From Clostridiales bacterium (GTDB lineage Bacteria; Bacillota; Clostridia; Oscillospirales; Acutalibacteraceae), in contig JAILOG010000002.1 in assembly GCA_024690965.1 (NCBI GenBank), positions 1 to 64,000 of the forward strand: a stretch of 64,000 nucleotides of DNA, in the 5' to 3' direction. The translations under genes were made by a program, and so were the position numbers. Each line of letters opens with the position of its first letter. The stretch's first letter is position 1. This document shows positions 24,978 to 31,190 of the stretch, piece after piece. Below the pieces are notes generated by a model, which was not told the origin of the DNA, ran no database searches, and saw only the letters and a list, made by a program, of their open reading frames with translations.

Positions 24978-25924
24978 GGTGATTTCTCCTTTGCGCCCGA
25001 TAATTTGTTGACCGTGAGTATACCTGCGCATACAAGCGCAAGCGCTACAAGGTTTTTAACATTAAACAGAGCCTCTTGCTCGCCGGGCAAAAGACCCGAA
25101 AGCAGTACTCCGCACAATGGTGTCATAAAGTTGTATATCGCAACTTTTGATACATCGTTTACTTTAAGCAAAATGCCCCATAAGGAATAAGCAACAGCGG
25201 AAAGCATCGCAAGATAAATTATAACGCTTGCGCCCTCAATTGAAAAAGAATGTATTTTTCCGCCCATTGTAAGTCCGATAATAGTCATTATGATCCCGCC
25301 GAGAAAAAACTGGCAGCCGCTGAGAACAACAGGGTTCTCGTTTTGAGAGTATTTTTTGATAAGGCAAGTGGAAAGCGCGCTCGTGACATTAGAAATAAGT
25401 ATAAAGCCTTCACCTAAAAATGATATTCCCGCGCCTATATCGTTGCCTGTCAAGTTGATAACAAGAATACCCGAAAATCCCAACACGCAGCCTATAAGTT
25501 TAGCATTGTCGAATTTTTCGCTTTTAAATATAAAGCAGGAGATAAGTATTGTTATAAATGTGCCCGTTCCTTTTATTATTGAGGATTTTACGGATGTTGT
25601 GTTCGCAAGTCCTACATAGAAAAAGAAATATTGCAAAACTGTTTGGTTAAGCGAAAGCTTAAATATATTTTTAAGAGAGCTTTTTTTCGGTATCAAAATA
25701 CGTCTGCTTAAGGCGCTTCCGATAACAAGCGTAAAGAAGCCCGCCAGCGTAAACCTTATACCTGCAAACAGTATTTGTGAGAAAGGCTCATCAGACGGTA
25801 TGTTAAGCAGGGAATAGCCTGTTTTTATCATCGGAAAGGCGCTGCCCCATAAAAGGCAGCAAAAGCTTGCAAGCAAAAATATTACAAAGGGCTTTTTGAG
25901 GATATTATTATTCTTGGAAAACAT
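24974..25924 (-). CDS. EamA/DMT-family transporter
   Basis: A 316-residue protein with ten predicted helices in two homologous EamA halves (first half about 15-155, second about 165-305). The conserved WGSAFPMIK in helix 1 and the YSLWGILLK and TPLCGVLLSGLLPGE motifs of the second half are present. It is a drug/metabolite exporter of unknown substrate. It is the first gene of a three-gene run coupled by overlapping start and stop codons. Confidence 0.9.
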   Translation of the reverse strand: MFSKNNNILKKPFVIFLLASFCCLLWGSAFPMIKTGYSLLNIPSDEPFSQILFAGIRFTLAGFFTLVIGSALSRRILIPKKSSLKNIFKLSLNQTVLQYFFFYVGLANTTSVKSSIIKGTGTFITILISCFIFKSEKFDNAKLIGCVLGFSGILVINLTGNDIGAGISFLGEGFILISNVTSALSTCLIKKYSQNENPVVLSGCQFFLGGIIMTIIGLTMGGKIHSFSIEGASVIIYLAMLSAVAYSLWGILLKVNDVSKVAIYNFMTPLCGVLLSGLLPGEQEALFNVKNLVALALVCAGILTVNKLSGAKEKSP

Positions 25925-26043
25925 TGTTTCACCTTTTGAAATGTTTTTCTGAGATTATATCATATTTTTTATTAAAAATAAAGCGTAACCGAATGTCGGT
26001 GCTTATTATAGTCAAAAAAATATCAAAAAAAGTATAAATTCTA

Positions 26044-26071
26044 TTGACAAATCTATTTTAGGTGGTATAAT
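26044..26071 (+). promoter_or_regulatory. Promoter of infC-rpmI-rplT
   Basis: TTGACA (26044-26049), 16-nt spacer, TATAAT (26066-26071). Transcription starts near 26078, about 160 nt before infC. Confidence 0.85.
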
Positions 26072-26077
26072 GCTTTC

Positions 26078-26238
26078 AGCAATAAAGAAGAGCAGATGCT
26101 TTCACCTTGTTCGGAAGTCCGTTCGGGTCAATATTTTCAAAATCCCCTTTGGGGGCTTTTGTTGTGTTATTGAAACGGGTGGGCTTGCGTCTGTCCGTTA
26201 TTTTTATTGGTAATATTACGTTTTTGGAGGTGCTGACT
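26078..26238 (+). promoter_or_regulatory. infC operon 5' leader with attenuator
   Basis: The long leader ends in a hairpin built on TCCCC-TTT-GGGGG (about 26142-26154) followed by CTTTTGTTG, a likely conditional terminator. This position and layout match L20-type autoregulatory leaders of Firmicute infC-rpmI-rplT operons. I cannot confirm the exact Rfam family by eye. Confidence 0.7.
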
Positions 26239-26760
26239 ATTAGCAGCAGCAAAGAGCTTCAGCTTAACGAAGAAATCCGCGACAACGAGCTTAGAGTAAT
26301 CGATTCGGAAGGAAATCAGCTTGGCATTATGAGCGCAGCTCAGGCGCTTGATCTTGCGGTTGAAAAAAATCTTGATCTGGTAAAGATCGCGCCTCAGGCA
26401 ACTCCGCCAGTGTGCAAGATCATGGATTACGGTAAATACCGTTTTGAGCTGGCGAAAAAAGAACGCGAAGCCAAAAAGAACCAGAAAGTTGTTGATATAA
26501 AAGAGATAAGACTTTCTCTTAATATTGACACCCACGACTTTAACACGAAGCTTAACCATGCCCGCAAATTTTTGGGTAACGGTGACAAGGTTAAGGTATC
26601 TATCCGCTTTAAGGGTAGAGAGATGGGCTTTTCAAAGCAGGGCTTAGAGATAATGCAGCGTTTTTCTGATGAGCTTACAGATGTTTGCACGGTAGAAAAG
26701 CCTGCAAAGCTTGAAGGTCGCAGTATGATGATGTTTATTGCTCCAAAAACCAAAAAGTAA
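26239..26760 (+). CDS. infC: Translation initiation factor IF-3 (AUU start)
   Basis: A 173-residue IF-3. It prevents premature 30S-50S joining and checks start codon-initiator tRNA pairing. The N-domain begins with ELQLNEEIRDNELRVID, the Lys-rich linker is near residues 75-90, and the C-domain contains KVKVSIRFKGREMG. The frame is open from 26107, but GGAGG (26226-26230) is 8 nt from an ATT codon at 26239, and homologues start here. AUU initiation is the classic autoregulated feature of infC. The upstream frame is leader RNA. Confidence 0.95.
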   Translation: MSSSKELQLNEEIRDNELRVIDSEGNQLGIMSAAQALDLAVEKNLDLVKIAPQATPPVCKIMDYGKYRFELAKKEREAKKNQKVVDIKEIRLSLNIDTHDFNTKLNHARKFLGNGDKVKVSIRFKGREMGFSKQGLEIMQRFSDELTDVCTVEKPAKLEGRSMMMFIAPKTKK

Positions 26761-26785
26761 AAATTTTTAAGGAGGATATTAAATT

Positions 26786-26983
26786 ATGCCTAAGATTAAA
26801 ACTCACAGCGGTGCAAAAAAGCGCTTTAAAATTTCAAAGGGCGGCAAGGTTCTTCGTGCCCACGCTTTCAAAAGCCATATTCTTAACAAGAAAACAACTA
26901 AGCGTAAGAGAAATTTAAGAAAAGTTACCGTTGCAGACAAAACAAATGTTGCACAGGTAAAGAGACTTGTTCCTTATAAATAA
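26786..26983 (+). CDS. rpmI: 50S ribosomal protein L35
   Basis: A 65-residue, highly basic protein with the standard [15 protein letters not shown] start and a KRKRNLRK core. It is the second gene of infC-rpmI-rplT, 25 nt after infC, with AAGGAGG upstream of the ATG. The length is normal for L35. It is part of the L20-controlled operon. Confidence 0.98.
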   Translation: MPKIKTHSGAKKRFKISKGGKVLRAHAFKSHILNKKTTKRKRNLRKVTVADKTNVAQVKRLVPYK

Positions 26984-27048
26984 TAATAAGGCTTTTACAA
27001 AGAGAAACAAATATTTATTTCAAAATTTAAACAACGGAGGTTTTACAA

Positions 27049-27399
27049 ATGGCACGAGTTAAGGGTGCGATGATGACTCGCAAGAGAAGAAATAAAGTTC
27101 TTAAGCTTGCCAAAGGTTACTACGGCGCAAAGAGCAGACATTTTAAAATGGCCAAACAGGCCGTTATGAAAAGCGGAAACTACGCTTATATAGGAAGAAA
27201 GCAGAAAAAGAGAGATTTCAGACGTCTTTGGATAACCCGCATATCTGCCGCCTGCCGCGCAAACGGCACAAACTACTCAACATTTATGAACGGACTCAAA
27301 AAAGCCGGCATATCTCTTAACAGAAAGATGCTGTCTGAGATAGCGATTGCTGACGCGGAGGGCTTTAAGAGCTTGGTTGAGCAGGTTAATAACGCTTGA
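27049..27399 (+). CDS. rplT: 50S ribosomal protein L20
   Basis: A 116-residue, basic protein with the family motifs [32 protein letters not shown] and [12 protein letters not shown]. It is needed for early 50S assembly and, in Firmicutes, represses its own operon through the leader. Start ATG with ACGGAGG. A strong terminator follows. Confidence 0.98.
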   Translation: MARVKGAMMTRKRRNKVLKLAKGYYGAKSRHFKMAKQAVMKSGNYAYIGRKQKKRDFRRLWITRISAACRANGTNYSTFMNGLKKAGISLNRKMLSEIAIADAEGFKSLVEQVNNA

Positions 27400-27405
27400 T
27401 TTTAT

Positions 27406-27446
27406 AAGCTGACGCGTATTTCTATATGCGTCGGCTTTTTGTTTGC
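27406..27446 (+). terminator. Terminator of the infC operon
   Basis: AAGCTGACGC (27406-27415) pairs with GCGTCGGCTT (27428-27437), followed by TTTTTG. Confidence 0.9.
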
Positions 27447-27471
27447 GCTTTTTAAGCTTTTGTGATATAAT
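27443..27471 (+). promoter_or_regulatory. Possible promoter of the CAT-like gene
   Basis: TATAAT at 27466-27471 has a weak TTGCGC 17 nt upstream (27443-27448), partly within the preceding terminator T-run. Confidence 0.45.
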
Positions 27472-27509
27472 GAGCGCGCAATACTGATGTGTGAAAGGCA
27501 AATGTTATT

Positions 27510-28157
27510 ATGTATGAAATAATTGATACCGAAAAATGGTTGAGAAAAAACATATACAACTGGTTTTCGTCTTTTGCAAACCCTTGTTACGGAATAGACA
27601 GCAAAATTGACGTTTCACAAATATATGCTTATTCTAAGGAAACGAATACGTCATTTTTTGTCAATTTTTTGTTTATCATATCAAAAACTCTCAATGGCAT
27701 AGACGCATTAAAACTGAGAATAGTCAACGGTGAAGTCAGATTATACGACGTTATTCATCCTTCTTTTTCCGTTATGACGGATTTGGGCATTTTTGAGAAT
27801 TGCGGCATAAAAATGACAGATAATTACAACGAATTCTATAAAGCCGCAAAAACCGAGATCGATAACGCTAAGCACGAAAAAATACCGCGGGAGGGGTATA
27901 ACACAAATAATGATTATGACGACATTTACCTTACTTGTCTGCCGTGGCTCGATTATACCTCAATGACTCACCCTATACCTCAGGGCGATATTCAGTCGTT
28001 GAGCGTGCCGAGAATTTGTTTCGGAAAATTTAACGAAAACAAAATTTTGAATTTTAATATAACCGTATCACACGCGCTTGTTGACGGAAAAGATGTTTCC
28101 GACGCATTTTTAATGTTGCAGAAAAACTGCGATAATTGCGGAAAATTTTTTAAATAA
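27510..28157 (+). CDS. Chloramphenicol acetyltransferase-like protein
   Basis: A 215-residue protein with the length and layout of CAT (trimeric acyl-CoA acyltransferase fold). The N-terminal segment IDTEKWLRKNIYNWF matches, and the catalytic His is kept in the HALVDG motif near residue 193. The usual HH...DGFH context is altered (SH...DGKD), and there are many other substitutions. It should not be read as a resistance gene: distant CAT relatives are common in clostridial chromosomes and their acceptors are unknown. Nothing around it suggests a mobile resistance element. Confidence 0.75.
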   Translation: MYEIIDTEKWLRKNIYNWFSSFANPCYGIDSKIDVSQIYAYSKETNTSFFVNFLFIISKTLNGIDALKLRIVNGEVRLYDVIHPSFSVMTDLGIFENCGIKMTDNYNEFYKAAKTEIDNAKHEKIPREGYNTNNDYDDIYLTCLPWLDYTSMTHPIPQGDIQSLSVPRICFGKFNENKILNFNITVSHALVDGKDVSDAFLMLQKNCDNCGKFFK

Positions 28158-28268
28158 ATAAAAATTTTGTATGTGATTTTATATCCAAAAAGCTTTATTA
28201 TTTATAATGTATATGTTATAATTACAACGCTTTGAAAAACGTTATATGTAAAAAGGAGGCTTTTGTAA

Positions 28269-29285
28269 GTGGGTAAGATTTTGTGTACGGGGGGAGCCGG
28301 TTATATTGGCTCTCATACTTGTGTTGAATTGGCAAATGCGGGATATGACGTTGTTATAGCCGATAATTTTTCAAACAGCAAGCCCGAGGTTTTGAACCGT
28401 TTGGAAGAATTGTGCGGAAAAAGACCGGCGTTTTATCAGATAGATGTTGCCGACCGTGAAGCGCTTGATAAGCTTTTTTGTGAAAACGATATAGACGCTG
28501 TTATACACTTTGCGGGATATAAGGCAGTAGGAGAGTCCTGCGCGAAGCCTGTTATGTATTACAGAAATAACCTTGATACCACGCTTTCTTTGCTTGAGGT
28601 TATGAAAAAGCATAACGTAAACAATATAGTGTTCAGCTCATCCGCAACGGTGTACGGCGTGCCCGAAAAGGTGCCGCTTACGGAAGATATGAAAACAGGC
28701 TGCACAAACCCTTACGGCTTTACAAAGCTTATGATAGAACAAATATTAACAGACGCAGCCGCGGCGGATGAAAATATGTCCGTTATACTGCTTAGATATT
28801 TTAACCCCATAGGAGCGCACAAAAGCGGAAGAATAGGGGAGGACCCAAACGGCATACCCAATAATCTTTTACCGTATATAACGCAGGTTGCGGCAGGCAA
28901 ACTAAAAGAGCTCGGTGTTTTCGGTAACGATTATCCGACACACGACGGCACAGGGGTAAGGGATTATATCCATGTTGTGGATTTGGCAAAAGGACACGTA
29001 AAGGCAATCGAATACGCCGCCGCGCACAAAGGTGTGGAGATATTCAATCTCGGTACCGGTATAGGATATTCAGTTCTTGATATAGTTAAGGCATTTGAGA
29101 GAGCGAATGACTTGAAAATACCTTACACGATCAAGCCGAGGCGCGCAGGCGATGTTGCCGAGTGCTACGCAGACGCTTCAAAAGCCAAAAACATACTCGG
29201 ATGGCAGGCGCAGTATACCCTTGACGATATGTGCGCGGACAGCTGGAATTGGCAGTCCAATAACTTAAACGGGTACGACGGCTGA
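28269..29285 (+). CDS. galE: UDP-glucose 4-epimerase
   Basis: A 338-residue short-chain dehydrogenase-type enzyme that interconverts UDP-glucose and UDP-galactose in the cytoplasm. The NAD-binding GGAGYIGSH is at residues 8-16, the SSSATVYG segment carries the catalytic Ser/Thr, YGFTK is the Tyr-xxx-Lys pair, and RYFNPIGAH and GTGVRDYIHV are typical of GalE. The start is GTG at 28269 with AAGGAGG upstream. It supplies precursors for surface glycans. No galKT genes are near. Confidence 0.96.
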   Translation: MGKILCTGGAGYIGSHTCVELANAGYDVVIADNFSNSKPEVLNRLEELCGKRPAFYQIDVADREALDKLFCENDIDAVIHFAGYKAVGESCAKPVMYYRNNLDTTLSLLEVMKKHNVNNIVFSSSATVYGVPEKVPLTEDMKTGCTNPYGFTKLMIEQILTDAAAADENMSVILLRYFNPIGAHKSGRIGEDPNGIPNNLLPYITQVAAGKLKELGVFGNDYPTHDGTGVRDYIHVVDLAKGHVKAIEYAAAHKGVEIFNLGTGIGYSVLDIVKAFERANDLKIPYTIKPRRAGDVAECYADASKAKNILGWQAQYTLDDMCADSWNWQSNNLNGYDG

Positions 29286-29404
29286 ACCCGGCTGAATATG
29301 AAAAAATATGAGTTGTACACTTGATATTTTTGGGTTTACGTATTCAATATTCTTATTATATAATAATGGCTGAAAAGCATTGACTATAATTACTAAAAAT
29401 CCGC

Positions 29405-29431
29405 AACAAGGCTTGTTAAGCCGCGTTTTTT
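29405..29431 (+). terminator. Weak terminator candidate after galE
   Basis: GGCTT (29410-29414) pairs with AAGCC (29418-29422), followed by GCGTTTTTT. The 120 nt between galE and this point show nothing else. Confidence 0.4.
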
Positions 29432-29481
29432 CGAAAAAATCAAAAAAAATCGTACTTTTTTAAAAAAAATATAAAAAAACA

Positions 29482-29510
29482 TTGATTTTTGAGAAAGCCT
29501 ATGCTATAAT
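29482..29510 (+). promoter_or_regulatory. Extended -10 promoter of the cohesin-like gene
   Basis: TTGATT (29482-29487), 17-nt spacer, TGC-TATAAT with the -10 hexamer at 29505-29510. The start codon is more than 200 nt downstream. Confidence 0.75.
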
Positions 29511-29516
29511 CGTGTC

Positions 29517-29724
29517 AATGAATTCACCGATTGAAGTGCGGTGACGAATGTCGTGCCTGTCGGACGAGCATTCGGCGCGCCTTGATAAAGTGCTTAAACA
29601 GGTCTTGGCTTGTAGGGCTGTTTGTCGGGTGCGCGGTGTGCAAGCTTGATATGCACTGCGTTCGGAATCACATTTTGATTAGGTTGTTTCATAAAAACAT
29701 TTATTTTTTAGGAGGAAAACTATT
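29517..29724 (+). promoter_or_regulatory. Long structured 5' leader of the cohesin-like gene
   Basis: The about 208-nt untranslated leader is more GC-rich than flanking intergenic DNA. It contains CACCG/CGGTG (29525-29529 with 29539-29543), a 10-bp stem with one bulge (29545-29554 with 29564-29574) and GTGCA/TGCAC (29638-29642 with 29652-29656). I see no match to a riboswitch class I know. It may stabilise the mRNA or regulate it. Confidence 0.55.
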
Positions 29725-30435
29725 ATGTCCAAAAAATTACTCAGCGTTATCCTTGCAATCGTAGTTATGGCTAGCCTTTGCATAGTAAACGCATCAGCAG
29801 CAAATGATCAGAGCGCAAAAACAGGTGCTATCCATGCAGGTGACAAAGTTGTTTTCACAGCTTCACTTAAGTATGGCGACGAGACTCATCTCGTAGCAGC
29901 TATCGACGCAGAAGTTACTTACGATGCAGATGTTCTCAAGCTCGAGAGCGTTAAAGACGTAGAGTATCCTGTATTTGGCAGAGCTACAACTAACCCCAAT
30001 ACTCCCGGCACAATCATCTTCAACGCTGCAGACGGCGTTTACGGCTATGATTTTGCTAAAGGCGGCGACATCGTAAAAGTTACTTTCACAGTTCTTAAAG
30101 ATGCAGCAGAAACAGAAGTTAAATTTGCTACAAAAGAGCTCTTCGACGTAACTGTAGATCCTGCAAACAATGGTCAGGCTAAAGACGGCGTTGCTAAGAA
30201 CGACATCACAACTGGCGTTACAGCAGCTGTTAAAGTAGAGTGCCCCCACGTATCTGACACAGATACATCAAAGGCAAGCGATACAGAGAAGGCTAGTGAC
30301 ACAGCAGATACAGCAACTGAGACCGCTAACAACAACACTGACAACTCACCTAAGACAGGCGACGTTGCTACAGTAGCTATGATGCTCGTATTCGCAGCAG
30401 CAGCAGTAGTTCTCGTATCTAAGAAAAGAGCTTAA
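29725..30435 (+). CDS. Cohesin-like surface protein with SPKTG-type C-terminal anchor
   Basis: A 236-residue exported protein. Residues 1-25 form a signal peptide. Residues about 32-175 resemble a cohesin-type beta-sandwich: GDKVVFTASL, an IDAEVTYDADVLKLESV strand pair, then GTIIFNAADG and IVKVTFTVL. A Thr/Asp/Ser-rich linker leads to SPKTGD, a hydrophobic helix and the basic tail SKKRA, as in sortase-sorted or membrane-retained wall proteins. Codon use favours C-ending codons (CTC, ATC, AAC), unlike most neighbours but like the BMP lipoprotein, suggesting high expression. It is the only candidate scaffold for the three dockerin proteins in this window. Cohesin assignment is from strand pattern, not a profile search. 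Confidence 0.65.
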   Translation: MSKKLLSVILAIVVMASLCIVNASAANDQSAKTGAIHAGDKVVFTASLKYGDETHLVAAIDAEVTYDADVLKLESVKDVEYPVFGRATTNPNTPGTIIFNAADGVYGYDFAKGGDIVKVTFTVLKDAAETEVKFATKELFDVTVDPANNGQAKDGVAKNDITTGVTAAVKVECPHVSDTDTSKASDTEKASDTADTATETANNNTDNSPKTGDVATVAMMLVFAAAAVVLVSKKRA

Positions 30436-30475
30436 TCGTTAGGTTTACTAAACGATAATAATCTTTGATTAAAGG

Positions 30476-30507
30476 ATCTCCCGAGTGATGCTCGGGAGAT
30501 TTTTTTA
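30476..30507 (+). terminator. Strong terminator after the cohesin-like gene
   Basis: ATCTCCCGAG (30476-30485), loop TGATG, CTCGGGAGAT (30491-30500), then TTTTTTAT. Confidence 0.95.
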
Positions 30508-30570
30508 TGCAACCATTGCCGTGAGTGAAACGATTTATATGCGGTGATTGCGGGATATCGGTTTATAAAC

Positions 30571-30795
30571 AGGCTTCCCCTGCGAGGGGAAGCTGTCGCG
30601 TAAGCGATTGATGAGGTGTAGTGCTGATGGTTTAGTAAAACCCTCAGTTTTGCCCTAATGCCGGGCGGGCACCAACTTTCCCATGTGAGAAAGTTGGCAA
30701 AGGACACCAAAGGGGGAAACCCGTCGGCTGTTTCCCCCTTTGGAAACCCCTTTCGCGACCACCCGGGGGCGCTGCGCCCCCCACTGGGTGGACGA
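30571..30795. repeat. GC-rich multi-hairpin intergenic repeat element
   Basis: About 225 nt much richer in GC than its surroundings, built from consecutive perfect hairpins: 30573-30581/30585-30593, 30672-30680/30689-30697, 30709-30720/30730-30741 and nested arms 30759-30764/30786-30791 with a GGGGGCG/CGCCCCC core. It resembles the dispersed non-coding REP/MITE-like elements seen in Faecalibacterium-type genomes (recollection). An open frame on the minus strand across it has no coding character. I see no second copy in this window. Confidence 0.6.
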
Positions 30796-31046
30796 GATCC
30801 CCCCGCTTCGTTTCCGGCAAGCTGATTGTATCATTTTCCGGCTTTATAAGCTGATGTTTTGCCGTATGGATGGTAAAATGCTTATCTTTTCAATATGTGA
30901 TTTGTTGAAATATGAGAACCTATTTACCCTTTTAGCATTATGAATAATTGACAAATATACACTTATTATGTCGGAGCATAGTTGTGTATTTGTATGCGAA
31001 ATTATTGATATTACATAAAAAATTAGGTACAAATTTTGTAATTGTA

Positions 31047-31074
31047 TTGATTTTTTTAATATAATATGTATAAT
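31047..31074 (+). promoter_or_regulatory. Promoter of the 979-residue repeat protein gene
   Basis: TTGATT (31047-31052), 16-nt spacer, TATAAT (31069-31074). The region 30800-31045 before it shows no gene. Confidence 0.7.
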
Positions 31075-31190
31075 AAATGTATGACACGATATGTTCGGGT
31101 ATGATTACGGATAATATCCGTCTGTATTATCAGTACTTAATGGCGCGTGCGCCTTAAGAATAAAAAACCAAAATTCAAGGAGGTAATGTT

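Noticed and set aside
27510-28157. Acquired chloramphenicol resistance gene
   Set aside because: The motif around the catalytic His deviates, there are no mobile-element sequences nearby, and codon use fits the chromosome. A CAT-like housekeeping acyltransferase is more likely.
29517-29724. c-di-GMP or SAM riboswitch upstream of the cohesin-like gene
   Set aside because: None of the conserved core sequences of these classes could be found, so it is listed only as an unassigned structured leader.
30432-30710. A 92-codon open frame on the minus strand over the GC-rich intergenic block
   Set aside because: It runs through perfect hairpins, has no ribosome binding site, and looks like a by-product of the repeat composition.
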